From assembly GCF_005048855.1 (NCBI RefSeq), contig NZ_SUME01000011.1, positions 83,564 through 147,563 of the forward strand: a DNA stretch of 64,000 nt. Direction: 5' to 3'. Below the pieces are notes generated by a model. That model saw only the letters and a program-made list of their open reading frames with translations, ran no database searches and was not told the DNA's origin. The position numbers were made by a program, and so were the translations under genes. Source of the stretch: Sphingobacterium olei (GTDB taxonomy: Bacteria; Bacteroidota; Bacteroidia; Sphingobacteriales; Sphingobacteriaceae). Of this stretch, positions 53,163-61,902 are shown piece by piece (position 1 is the first letter of the stretch; every line of letters begins with the position of its first letter).

Positions 53163-53741
53163 ATGAAAAAATATTTACTATTATTAGCTATTGCTATGGG
53201 TATTGTTTCCCTAGCAAATGCCCAACAAATCAACACCACTCCCCAAACGTCGGCAAATGTAGGCCTTACTCCTATAAAGGCAGGAAATTGGATGGTAGGT
53301 GGATCCATCGGTAATATCGGATACAGTTTCGAAGCCGAATCTTTCAATGCTGCCATTCAGCCCAGAGCCGGATATTTTATTTCGGACGGAATAGCTTTGG
53401 GGGCCGAAGTGAATCTGGGTCTTAAAACTATCCCCGATACAGACAATGAATGGACATATGGGGTAGCTCCTTTTATACGTTATTATTTTCCGGAGGGGGC
53501 AAGCTCCACCGGGAGATTTTTCGCTCACGGAAATGTGGGTATTGCTGGAAGTAGCGCCGGTAGTGATGTAGGGCTTGCACTAGGTGCAAACGTAGGTTAT
53601 GCACACTTTATTACTCAAACTGTAGCCCTTGAAGCCACTTTAGGATATAATTATTCAAAGGCAAATGTCAATATAAGTGAGAAACAGACTGGACTAGGAG
53701 TTGGAGTTGGATTCCAGATCTACTTACCAGGAAACAGGTAA
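53163..53741 (+). CDS. Outer-membrane beta-barrel protein (porin-family-like)
   Basis: A 192-residue protein with a signal peptide (cleaved after ANAQ, residue 21) and an eight-stranded barrel pattern ending in GVGFQIYLPGNR. The segment GNWMVGGSIGNIGYSFE and a strand with GYFISDGIALGAEVNLG are typical of the Bacteroidota outer-membrane beta-barrel family. Function unknown. It is separated by 51 bases from gldA and ends in its own terminator, so it may be transcribed with the gldA operon or alone. Confidence 0.83.
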   Translation: MKKYLLLLAIAMGIVSLANAQQINTTPQTSANVGLTPIKAGNWMVGGSIGNIGYSFEAESFNAAIQPRAGYFISDGIALGAEVNLGLKTIPDTDNEWTYGVAPFIRYYFPEGASSTGRFFAHGNVGIAGSSAGSDVGLALGANVGYAHFITQTVALEATLGYNYSKANVNISEKQTGLGVGVGFQIYLPGNR

Positions 53742-53766
53742 AACACGCTTAATTTTATACAACTTG

Positions 53767-53799
53767 AGAGAGCACAGATCGCGAGGATTTGTGCTCTCT
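53767..53799 (+). terminator. Terminator after the outer-membrane protein gene
   Basis: A 14-bp stem with one G-U pair (53767-53780 with 53786-53799), core AGAGCACA, and a 5-base loop lie 26 bases past the stop. Transcripts from the left should end here, so gldFG needs its own promoter. Confidence 0.82.
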
Positions 53800-53852
53800 T
53801 GCTTTAGCGCAATCATTTTCCTAATTTCGAAGCAAATTAAAAAGAGAACGTA

Positions 53853-56252
53853 TTGTTTAGCATTTACAAAAAAGAGGTAGCAAGTTATTTTAATTCGCTT
53901 ATCGGATATTTAGCCATCGGATTATTCCTTCTGTTAACAGGCCTCCTGCTATGGTTTTTTCCGGATTCTTCTATTTTAGATACAGGTTACGCTTCGTTAG
54001 AAGGCTTTTTTTCAATTGCTCCCTATTTACTTTTATTCTTAGTCCCCGCTATTACAATGCGTAGTATTGCAGGAGAAAAAGCAGATGGCACCTATGACCT
54101 ACTCCTGAGTAGACCTATTTCATTGAAGCAAATTGTTATTGGAAAATATTTAGGTAGTTTGACCATTGTTGTATTAGCGATATTACCGACAATAGTCTAC
54201 GCAATTACGATTTATTTACTTGCATTTCCAAAGGGCAATATTGACTTGGGAGCAACGATTGGCTCCTATCTGGGATTAATATTACTTTCCAGCGCTTTTA
54301 CCGCGTTATGTATTTTCTGTTCATCACTTACGCAAAACCCCGTTATTGCTTTTTTGGTTTCGGTATTTCTCTGTTTCATTGCCTACTATGGCATTGTCGC
54401 CATAAGCCAGCTGGCAGTTTTTATAGCAGTTGCCGACCAGCTAAACGCTGTAGGAATACAATCCCATTACAATGCCGTTAGTAGAGGAGTTTTAGCAGCA
54501 AAGGATTTTATTTATTTCGTTAGTTTCTCTATTTTATTTCTGACATTTTCCATCGGTCATTTGGGTAGGTTATTTAATCCTCGAAAAAAAACGTTTACAG
54601 TTTATTTGACAACAATCGTCATTCTATTGCTCCTAAACCAATCCTTTTTTTACAATCAATTCGACCGGATAGATTTCACCGAAGACAAGCGTTTTACCCT
54701 CACAGAAACGTCTAAAGACCTTGTTAAAAACTTAGATAGTGAGGTTTACATTACGATTTTCTTGGACGGAGAACTCCCCAGCGGATTCAAACGGTTACGC
54801 CGGGCTGCTATCGACATGGCTTCCGACTTAAGAACATATTCTAATGACCGGATTAAAATAAATCTGGTTGACCCACTGGAAGGAGATCAAAACCAGCAAC
54901 AGGAGTATACACAAGCGTTGATAAACCAGGGGCTCTATCCCACCAATTTAAGTGTAAAATCCGAAAGCGGATTTTCTCAAAAACTTATTTTCCCTGCCGC
55001 TATTGTCAATACCGAAGAGCTGGAGGTCAATGTCAACTTACTTCAAAATAAAACCGGAGCAGATCCCGAACAAGTATTAAATAATTCCATTCAAAACTTG
55101 GAATATGCTTTCGCCTCAGCGATTAAAAAAGTTGTAGCTCAAAAAAAATCCTATATCGGATTTACCGAAGGACATGGTGAACCTAGTGATTTGGAACTAT
55201 ACGATGCGATGCATACCCTCACCGCGGGAAATCAAGTAGGAAGAATTAATTTGGATTCCATAGATTTTAGCGGATTGAAGCAGATGCAGGTTATTGTCAT
55301 CGCCAAACCTACTCAACCTTTCTCGGAAAGTGAAAAGTACAAATTAGATTTTTTTATCCGCCACGGAGGGAGCGTCATTTGGGCCATAGACCAACTCGAC
55401 GCCGGTCTTGAAAACCTAAGATCAAAAGGTAGCCAGCCCCTAATAGGAAGACAGTTAAATATAGATGACCAACTTTTCCTATACGGAGCCCGCTTAAACT
55501 ATAACATGGTTGCCGACCTAAACTGTGGGCAGATTCCATTATCTGTTGGAAATATTGCTGGGAAAGCGCAGATTGAACTTGCGCCCTGGTATTTCTTTCC
55601 GATTCTCATGCCGACCAGCACACATCCCATTGTCAAAAATTTAGATGGGATACACACTGAGTTTATCGGCACCATAGACACCATTGCAACGGCAGGGATA
55701 AAAAAAGAAGTGATTCTGCAGACTTCCCCTTTTACCCGCTTACTCAACACCCCTGCTACGCTATCCTTACAAATGGTGGAAGAACAACCTGATCCTGCTA
55801 AATTCCAGACCAAATCCCAACCTGTTGCTGTATTACTTTCCGGAAAGTTCCCCTATATCTTTGAAAATCGCCCTACTCCATCCGGTATCACATCGCCGAT
55901 CGATCTATCGAGTATCTCAAATCCTGCGAAAATGCTCGTAATCTCCGATGGGGACTGGCTGATAAATCAAGTAAATACAAAAGATCAATCTCCCTATCCA
56001 TTAGGTTGGGATCGTTATACGGAACAACAATTTGCCAACAAAATATTCTTAGAAAATATCGTTGATTATCTCTTGAATGAAGAAAGCCTGATTTCATTGC
56101 GAAACAGAGAGGTTAAGCTCCGTTTACTCGATCAAGCGAAAGTAAAGGACAAAAAATTGGAATGGCAGATGATTAACATTGCGCTTCCTCTCCTTCTATT
56201 ATTCCTTATCGGTTTCGTTCAACAATATATACGCAAGAAGAAATATACATAG
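53853..56252 (+). CDS. Fused GldF permease and GldG periplasmic protein
   Basis: A 799-residue fusion. Residues about 1-245 are a GldF-type ABC permease with six helices, including YLLLFLVPAITMRSIAGEKADGTYDLLLSRPIS. A linker (LFNPRKKTF) leads to a seventh helix, then a GldG-like periplasmic domain (about 265-770; DFTEDKRFTLTETSK, GHGEPSDLELYD) and a C-terminal helix with a basic tail. In Flavobacterium gldF and gldG are separate genes. The start must be TTG at 53853: a stop lies just upstream and no in-frame ATG precedes the conserved N-terminus. Its ATPase is probably the nearby GldA. Confidence 0.9.
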   Translation: MFSIYKKEVASYFNSLIGYLAIGLFLLLTGLLLWFFPDSSILDTGYASLEGFFSIAPYLLLFLVPAITMRSIAGEKADGTYDLLLSRPISLKQIVIGKYLGSLTIVVLAILPTIVYAITIYLLAFPKGNIDLGATIGSYLGLILLSSAFTALCIFCSSLTQNPVIAFLVSVFLCFIAYYGIVAISQLAVFIAVADQLNAVGIQSHYNAVSRGVLAAKDFIYFVSFSILFLTFSIGHLGRLFNPRKKTFTVYLTTIVILLLLNQSFFYNQFDRIDFTEDKRFTLTETSKDLVKNLDSEVYITIFLDGELPSGFKRLRRAAIDMASDLRTYSNDRIKINLVDPLEGDQNQQQEYTQALINQGLYPTNLSVKSESGFSQKLIFPAAIVNTEELEVNVNLLQNKTGADPEQVLNNSIQNLEYAFASAIKKVVAQKKSYIGFTEGHGEPSDLELYDAMHTLTAGNQVGRINLDSIDFSGLKQMQVIVIAKPTQPFSESEKYKLDFFIRHGGSVIWAIDQLDAGLENLRSKGSQPLIGRQLNIDDQLFLYGARLNYNMVADLNCGQIPLSVGNIAGKAQIELAPWYFFPILMPTSTHPIVKNLDGIHTEFIGTIDTIATAGIKKEVILQTSPFTRLLNTPATLSLQMVEEQPDPAKFQTKSQPVAVLLSGKFPYIFENRPTPSGITSPIDLSSISNPAKMLVISDGDWLINQVNTKDQSPYPLGWDRYTEQQFANKIFLENIVDYLLNEESLISLRNREVKLRLLDQAKVKDKKLEWQMINIALPLLLLFLIGFVQQYIRKKKYT

Positions 56253-56253
56253 C

Positions 56254-57744
56254 CTATTTTTTCATGGTGCCCGTATCCGCTAACCGCAAATGCCAGCTAA
56301 AGGCTTCTTCCAATACATGTGGGGTATGGCCTCCACGTTCACAGGCGCGGTTAAAATATGACTGTAGCTGTTCTTTATAATCTGGATGGACACAGTTATC
56401 GATAATTTTTTGAGCGCGCTCACGGGGCGCTAACCCCCTTAAGTCAGCTAGTCCAACATCCGTAACTAAAATATCTACATCATGCTCTGTATGATCCACA
56501 TGTGATACCATCGGCAATACGTGCGAGATTACATTTTCCTTTGAAGCCGCCTGCGTAACAAAAATACTTAAGTAGGCATTACGTGCAAAATCTCCGGATC
56601 CACCTATACCATTCATTATTTTCGAACCTGAAATGTGCGTTGAGTTTACATTGCCATATATGTCAAATTCGATTGCCGTATTAATTGCAATAATACCCAA
56701 ACGTCTGATTAAACCCGGTGTATTCGAAATATTTTGCGGTCGTAAAACAAACTTGTCCCTGTATTTTTGCAAATTACCAAATACCCTCTGGTAACAATCT
56801 GCAGATACGGTAACCGATGAAGCCGAAGCAAAACTTAATTTACCGGCATCGATCAAGTCAAATGTACTATCCTGCAATACCTCTGAAAACATAGTAAGAT
56901 CGTAAAAGTTACTATCTTTAAACCCCATTAATACCGCATTTGCCACTTTACCAATCCCCGCTTGAATAGGTAGAAGACGGTCTGTCAAATGACCGAGAAG
57001 AACTTCATTTTCAAAAAACGCTAAAATATGCTTTGCGATAGCGGTAGTTTTTGGATCAGCTGCCGCAATATCAGCCGGACTGTCTAACATATTGGTGAAT
57101 ACAATCCCTGCAACCTTACTGGGATCTAATGGAATCGTTTTGCGACCGATCTTATTCCAAGGTGCTACGATAGGGATCACATTGCGATATGGATAATCTT
57201 CCGCCTGATAAATATCATGGATACCATACACATCTTCAGATACAGCTGTATTAATTTCCAAAATAACTTGTTTCGCTAAAGCAGCAAATGTCACCGAATT
57301 ACCTACTGATGTAGTGGGAACAATACTTCCATCCCGGTCAATATAAGCGACTTCTATCACAGCAATATCAACAGGAGGTAAGTTTTTATTATGCAACAAT
57401 TCTGCACTTTCGCTTAAATGCTGATCAATAAATAGTACTTCTCCAGCATTTATTTTATTTCGCAACGTGCGATCCACTTGAAAGGGCATACGCTTAGACA
57501 ACGCTCCAGCCTCCGCTAATTTACCATCCGTATCATGACCTAGTGACGCACCGGTCATTAATGTTATTTTTATATTCTCACTTTTTGCGCGCGATGCAAA
57601 TGCTGGAAGAACTGCTTTGCTATCCCCTGCTTTTGTAAAGCCACTCGAGCCTACCACCATACCGTTATTAATAAGAAGAGCTGCCTGCTCAGCAGTCATT
57701 ACTTTATCTTTCAGACTTTCTAAACGTATTCTTTCGTATGACAT
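56254..57744 (-). CDS. Acetyl-CoA hydrolase/transferase (succinate CoA-transferase type)
   Basis: A 496-residue family I CoA-transferase. The N-terminal GSSGFTKAGDSKAV, the C-terminal GIGGSGDFARNAYLS and SHVDHTEHDVDILVTD are characteristic of the acetyl-CoA:succinate CoA-transferase/acetyl-CoA hydrolase family, which moves CoA between acetate and succinate. It could link to complex II and sucD encoded nearby, but specificity cannot be fixed. I start at the ATG at 57744, not an upstream TTG. It converges on gldFG with only one base between stops and diverges from an AraC regulator. Confidence 0.93.
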   Translation of the reverse strand: MSYERIRLESLKDKVMTAEQAALLINNGMVVGSSGFTKAGDSKAVLPAFASRAKSENIKITLMTGASLGHDTDGKLAEAGALSKRMPFQVDRTLRNKINAGEVLFIDQHLSESAELLHNKNLPPVDIAVIEVAYIDRDGSIVPTTSVGNSVTFAALAKQVILEINTAVSEDVYGIHDIYQAEDYPYRNVIPIVAPWNKIGRKTIPLDPSKVAGIVFTNMLDSPADIAAADPKTTAIAKHILAFFENEVLLGHLTDRLLPIQAGIGKVANAVLMGFKDSNFYDLTMFSEVLQDSTFDLIDAGKLSFASASSVTVSADCYQRVFGNLQKYRDKFVLRPQNISNTPGLIRRLGIIAINTAIEFDIYGNVNSTHISGSKIMNGIGGSGDFARNAYLSIFVTQAASKENVISHVLPMVSHVDHTEHDVDILVTDVGLADLRGLAPRERAQKIIDNCVHPDYKEQLQSYFNRACERGGHTPHVLEEAFSWHLRLADTGTMKK

Positions 57745-57955
57745 ATTATAATTCAATTTGTTATCAAATATAGGTATCTATCTTATCCATAAAAATGATC
57801 TACAATATTAACTATTATTACGGTTAGCATTTTATTCAAACAAGACAATTACTTAATTAACGGAACCTGCTTACGACTAACTTCTTAATAATTCCCTACT
57901 TTTTTGGTTTTCTAACTAAAATTAAGGAGATTTAAAGATTAATATAAGAACGTTT

Positions 57956-58768
57956 ATGGAGAAGGAATATGTAAACAAATATTACATAACCGAAGTAGAT
58001 GCTGTTGCAGATAGTATATATTGTCATCATGCACTGTTGGGCGACAGTGTGATTACCGAACATAAGCATAAAAAAGGTCAGTTCCTATATACAGAAGGCG
58101 GAGTCGTATTTCTGAAAACATCCCAAAAATCATATTTTCTACCTGCAAGACATTATATCTGGATTCCGCCGGGCATTAAGCACAGCATCCATCCCAGTTC
58201 TCCAAATGTGATTATGCGCAACCTCTATTTCCCTATATTTGAAACAGATACAGATTTTTATGATAAAATCAACATATACCCAGTCAACGATCTTCTGATC
58301 GAACTCATTATGTTCACGAACCGCTGGAATGGCAATATATTCCCGGCAGAAGAAACTAAATACACAATTGCAAAAGCTTTTAAGCTGGTATTACCTGAGC
58401 TATCTAGTTCCGAACTTCCCTTAGCCTTACCCTACCCACAGCATGAAACGCTAAAAGATATCGTTGCATTTCTAGAAGCCAACATTTCCGAAAATATCAA
58501 CTTTAAAACACTAGCTTCAAAATTTGACGTTAGCGAACGTACATTAGCCCGCCTATTTCAAAAAGAGCTGAACATGTCTTTCATTCAGTACTATACCATC
58601 TTAAGAATGTTAACGGCTTTAAAGCTTCTATTGGATGATAAATTAAGCATCAACGAAGTCGCATTAAAGGTGGGATATAGTAGCTTACCTACATTCAGCA
58701 ATACATTCAATAAGATTATTGGTGTGAGACCCAGTGATTACGTCAAAAACAAAAACACCTTGATTTAA
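57956..58768 (+). CDS. AraC-family transcriptional regulator with cupin domain
   Basis: A 270-residue regulator. The N-terminal cupin-like half (about 20-110, with EHKHKKGQFLYTEGG and WIPPGIKH) probably binds a small ligand. The C-terminal half has two helix-turn-helix motifs at about 165-265, ending in GYSSLPTFSNTFNKIIGVRP. It is divergent from the CoA-transferase across 211 bases, the usual position for a local regulator, so that gene is a candidate target. Ligand unknown. Confidence 0.93.
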   Translation: MEKEYVNKYYITEVDAVADSIYCHHALLGDSVITEHKHKKGQFLYTEGGVVFLKTSQKSYFLPARHYIWIPPGIKHSIHPSSPNVIMRNLYFPIFETDTDFYDKINIYPVNDLLIELIMFTNRWNGNIFPAEETKYTIAKAFKLVLPELSSSELPLALPYPQHETLKDIVAFLEANISENINFKTLASKFDVSERTLARLFQKELNMSFIQYYTILRMLTALKLLLDDKLSINEVALKVGYSSLPTFSNTFNKIIGVRPSDYVKNKNTLI

Positions 58769-58859
58769 CCATTTACCCTAGTATGAAAATGAATAACGGA
58801 GCTTGCGAGAGCTCACGAAGTAAATACCAAGCATTCATAAATTCCATTGAATACAAATA

Positions 58860-59729
58860 ATGAGTAATTATATACAGATGAAATTAACCCCAATACTACT
58901 AAGCCTATTTATGTTATCAACTATGTCTTGCGGCATGAATTCGCATATTGATAACCCGAGTGTAAAAGTGCCTGTTCCGATCCAACTTTTTAACGGGAAG
59001 GATATGAACGATTGGACGCCAAAAATCAGACTTCACGAAACAGGTGAAAATTATGCCCAGACTTTCCGCGTAGAAGACGGATTATTAAAAGTAAGATACG
59101 ATGGTTATGATGAGTTCAAACAACAATATGGACACATAGCTTACAATAAGCCGTTTGGGCATTATATCCTTCGTGTCGAATACCGGTTTGTTGGCGAGCA
59201 AGCAAAAGGTGGCGAAGGCTGGGCTTGGCGTAATAGTGGCGCAATGCTGCATGGACAATCTCCACAAAGTATGTTAAAAGATCAAGATTTTCCGATTTCC
59301 ATAGAAGGACAATTTCTGGGTGGTGATGGCACGTCTGAGCGTACTACCTCTAATTTATGCACTCCAGGCACCCATGTACATTACATGAACGAACTTTTTA
59401 CGCCACATTGTACCAGTTCTACCTCCAAGACCTATCATGGAGATGAGTGGGTAACAGCAGATTTCGTTGTCCTGGGAGATTCCATTATACGACATGTACT
59501 GGAAGGTAAAACTGTATTAGAATATACTAAGCCTCAGGTTGGGGGCGGTAATGTATCTAGTTTTGACAAACAGGCAAAACCAGATGGCAAAGCATTAGCA
59601 GAAGGTTATATTTACCTACAAAGTGAGAGCCACCCCATCGATTTTAGAAAAGTCGAATTATATGATCTATCCGCATATAAAGAGAGTCCGGAAAAGTTGA
59701 ATAGCATCATCCAGCAGATCATTAAATAG
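58860..59729 (+). CDS. DUF1080 lipoprotein (3-keto-disaccharide hydrolase-like)
   Basis: A 289-residue predicted lipoprotein (signal LFMLSTMSC, Cys24 from the first Met; a second Met is at residue 7). The DUF1080 domain shows LFNGKDMNDWTPK, GHIAYNKPFGHYILRVEYRF, NSGAMLHGQSPQ and YIYLQSESHPIDFRKVELYD. DUF1080 proteins are concanavalin-like and some cleave 3-keto-glycosides. It is probably in the periplasm or on the cell surface. It lies 91 bases after the AraC gene, which may also control it. Confidence 0.88.
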   Translation: MSNYIQMKLTPILLSLFMLSTMSCGMNSHIDNPSVKVPVPIQLFNGKDMNDWTPKIRLHETGENYAQTFRVEDGLLKVRYDGYDEFKQQYGHIAYNKPFGHYILRVEYRFVGEQAKGGEGWAWRNSGAMLHGQSPQSMLKDQDFPISIEGQFLGGDGTSERTTSNLCTPGTHVHYMNELFTPHCTSSTSKTYHGDEWVTADFVVLGDSIIRHVLEGKTVLEYTKPQVGGGNVSSFDKQAKPDGKALAEGYIYLQSESHPIDFRKVELYDLSAYKESPEKLNSIIQQIIK

Positions 59730-59730
59730 C

Positions 59731-59761
59731 TAAAAGACCGTCTGATGAAGCCGGTCTTTTA
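59731..59761 (+). terminator. Terminator of the DUF1080 gene
   Basis: A 10-bp perfect stem (59731-59740 with 59752-59761), core AAAGACCG, and an 11-base loop begin directly after the stop, and the right arm contains TTTT. Confidence 0.82.
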
Positions 59762-59782
59762 TACTATCATGCACAACAAGAA

Positions 59783-59808
59783 AAGGGATGTAAATGAATA
59801 CATCCCTT
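59783..59808 (-). terminator. Terminator of rpsT
   Basis: A 10-bp perfect stem (59783-59792 with 59799-59808), core AAGGGATGTA, and a 6-base loop lie 22 bases past the rpsT stop on the minus strand and run into a TTTTC tract. Confidence 0.82.
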
Positions 59809-59829
59809 CTTATTTCTATTTCTAAAAAA

Positions 59830-60084
59830 TTAACCTAATTTATTAACTAATTTAGTCAATTTAGATTTGTTGTTAGAAGCTTTTTTCTTGTGAATTACGT
59901 TTTTCTTAGCCAAACGATCAAGCATTGAAATTACACGAGGCAATAATGCTTGTGCTTCTTCTGCAGAAGTAGTAGTACGTAATTTCTTAATTGCGTTACG
60001 CGTTGTTTTTGCTTGGTAACGATTTCTTAAACGCTTCGCAGCGTTAGCTCTAATTCTTTTGATCGCTGATTTATGATTTGCCAT
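59830..60084 (-). CDS. rpsT: 30S ribosomal protein S20
   Basis: S20 binds 16S rRNA early in small-subunit assembly. The 84-residue, strongly basic protein starts MANHKSAIKRIRANAAKRLRN, as in the family, and has the usual helical hairpin with KKNVIHKKKASNNKSKL. Its promoter and terminator are both visible, so it is a monocistronic gene, as in many bacteria. Confidence 0.98.
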   Translation of the reverse strand: MANHKSAIKRIRANAAKRLRNRYQAKTTRNAIKKLRTTTSAEEAQALLPRVISMLDRLAKKNVIHKKKASNNKSKLTKLVNKLG

Positions 60085-60129
60085 TTCTCTTAGCTAATTT
60101 TATTTTCTTTTTTACTATATTTCGGACTG

Positions 60130-60160
60130 CAAAAATAACGAGTTAATTCCACTAATCAAA
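60130..60160 (-). promoter_or_regulatory. rpsT promoter
   Basis: On the minus strand TTTG (60160-60157), a 19-base spacer and TATTTTTG (60137-60130) fully match the Bacteroidota consensus, giving an rpsT leader of about 40 bases. Confidence 0.82.
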
Positions 60161-60278
60161 ATCTATTTTAAAGTTTCTTTCATTATTTCCTTATAACATG
60201 TCCTTTTTAATTTTTTACTCGTACGTTAACAAGCTCATCAAGGATAATCTTTACTTTTGACTTTTTAATTTTGAAGAT

Positions 60279-60809
60279 ATGCAAAAATTATCGATGGATC
60301 AGCTGAACCGCACAGATCTAGAAACTTTCAAAAACCAGGAGAAAACAGGAATCACTATCGTATTAGACAATGTACGTAGTATGCACAATGTGGGATCATC
60401 TTTTCGGACAGCTGATGGATTTGCAATAGAACAGATTTTTCTTTGTGGTATTACCGCCACACCGCCACATCGTGAAATCGAGAAAACAGCGCTAGGAGCA
60501 ACCCAATCGGTTCAATGGTCTTATCAGAAAGACAGTTTGCAAGCAATAATAGCCCTAAAGGAACAAGGATATAAAATTATTGCCGTTGAACAAGCAAAAG
60601 GGAGCATTATGTTAAACAATTTTGAACCCCTTGCTACAGAAAAATATGCCTTAGTATTTGGCAATGAAGTAAACGGTGTGAGTGAGGAGATTATGGGAAT
60701 AATAGACGCCTGCATTGAGATTCCGCAATTCGGAACCAAACATTCTTTTAATGTTTCCGTCACGATTGGAATAGTGCTGTGGGATTTTATGACTAAAATG
60801 AAATTTTAA
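60279..60809 (+). CDS. TrmH-family tRNA/rRNA methyltransferase (short form)
   Basis: A 176-residue SPOUT methyltransferase with only the catalytic domain. The three motifs are present: IVLDNVRSMHNVGSSFRTAD, VFGNEVNGVSEEI and IEIPQFGTKHSFNVSVTIGI. It lacks the N-terminal substrate-binding domain of the other TrmH-like gene in the window (14985), so it resembles the TrmL/TrmH short tRNA methylases. Target nucleotide unknown. Two TAnnTTTG elements lie just upstream (60252-60259 and 60266-60273), the second only five bases before the ATG. Confidence 0.92.
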   Translation: MQKLSMDQLNRTDLETFKNQEKTGITIVLDNVRSMHNVGSSFRTADGFAIEQIFLCGITATPPHREIEKTALGATQSVQWSYQKDSLQAIIALKEQGYKIIAVEQAKGSIMLNNFEPLATEKYALVFGNEVNGVSEEIMGIIDACIEIPQFGTKHSFNVSVTIGIVLWDFMTKMKF

Positions 60810-60862
60810 TAATTATTTGGTATTTATAACCAAGCAAATTTTCGAAAGTCAATGCAAAATAG

Positions 60863-60870
60863 TAGATTTG
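60863..60870 (+). promoter_or_regulatory. -7 element of sucD
   Basis: TAGATTTG matches TAnnTTTG, 21 bases before the sucD ATG at 60892; a weak TTCG lies 18 bases upstream of it. Since sucD stands apart from sucC here, it needs its own promoter. Confidence 0.5.
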
Positions 60871-60891
60871 CTATGCAAAAAAACAGAACAA

Positions 60892-61764
60892 ATGAGTGTA
60901 TTAGTCAATAAAGATTCTAAAGTTATCGTACAAGGTTTTACAGGAACCGAAGGTACTTACCACGCAAGTCAAATGATTGAGTACGGAACACAAGTTGTTG
61001 GAGGTGTAACTCCTGGCAAAGGAGGCCAAACTCACCTCGATCGTCCTGTATTCAATTCTGTACAAGATGCCGTAGACAAAACTGGTGCTAATGTTTCTAT
61101 CATATTCGTACCTCCCGCTTTCGCTGCCGACGCTATTATGGAGGCTGCAGCTGCAGGTATAGAAGTAATTGTATGTATTACTGAAGGTATTCCTACTAAA
61201 GATATGATTCAGGTAAAATCATATTTAAGTGATAAAAACTCCCGTTTAATCGGCCCTAACTGTCCAGGTATCATCACTGCTGAAGAAGCTAAAATTGGTA
61301 TCATGCCAGGATTTATCTTCAAAAAAGGTAATGTAGGTGTAGTTTCTAAATCAGGTACATTAACATACGAGGCTGTTGACCAAACAGTAAAAGCAGGACT
61401 GGGTATTACTACAGCTATCGGTATCGGTGGCGACCCTATTATCGGTACTACTACAAAAGAAGCAGTAGAGCTATTAATGAATGATCCAGAAACTGAAGCT
61501 ATCATTATGATCGGCGAAATCGGCGGCGGAATGGAAGCAGAAGCAGCTCATTGGATTAAAGAACACGGAACAAAACCAGTAGTTGGTTTCATCGCGGGAC
61601 AAACAGCGCCTCCGGGACGTCGTATGGGACACGCCGGTGCAATCGTTGGTGGCGCAGACGATACTGCTGCTGCAAAGATGAAAATCATGGCAGAGTGCGG
61701 CATTCGCGTGGTAGAATCTCCTGCTGAAATTGGAAAAGCTATCGCTGAAGAATTAGCAAAATAA
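60892..61764 (+). CDS. sucD: Succinate-CoA ligase, alpha subunit
   Basis: SucD with SucC interconverts succinyl-CoA and succinate with ATP/GTP formation in the TCA cycle. The 290-residue sequence starts MSVLVNKDSKVIVQGFTGTEG at the ATG at 60892 (an upstream frame extension is not conserved). CoA-binding GGVTPGKGG, the phosphohistidine region MIGEIGGGMEAEAAHW and the active-site GHAGAIVGG are all present. No sucC lies next to it, a split arrangement that is common in Bacteroidota. Confidence 0.96.
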   Translation: MSVLVNKDSKVIVQGFTGTEGTYHASQMIEYGTQVVGGVTPGKGGQTHLDRPVFNSVQDAVDKTGANVSIIFVPPAFAADAIMEAAAAGIEVIVCITEGIPTKDMIQVKSYLSDKNSRLIGPNCPGIITAEEAKIGIMPGFIFKKGNVGVVSKSGTLTYEAVDQTVKAGLGITTAIGIGGDPIIGTTTKEAVELLMNDPETEAIIMIGEIGGGMEAEAAHWIKEHGTKPVVGFIAGQTAPPGRRMGHAGAIVGGADDTAAAKMKIMAECGIRVVESPAEIGKAIAEELAK

Positions 61765-61780
61765 ACTGTCCGTTTATTTA

Positions 61781-61821
61781 ACATAAAAAAAGCTCGAAAT
61801 AATTTCGAGCTTTTTTTATGT
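61781..61821 (+). terminator. Terminator of sucD
   Basis: A 19-bp perfect stem (61781-61799 with 61803-61821), core AAAAGCTCGAAA, and a 3-base loop lie 16 bases past the stop. T-rich right arm; strong terminator. Confidence 0.9.
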
Positions 61822-61902
61822 TTTGAAATTCTATCTACTTCTTTCATACGACAAATTTTATTTAATTTCACTTCATCATTAGATAATTCGAAATTTACCG
61901 AT

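Noticed and set aside
52401..56252. Reading gldA and gldFG as proof of gliding motility
   Set aside because: These genes are found in non-gliding Bacteroidota as well, and no other gld or spr genes are in the window.
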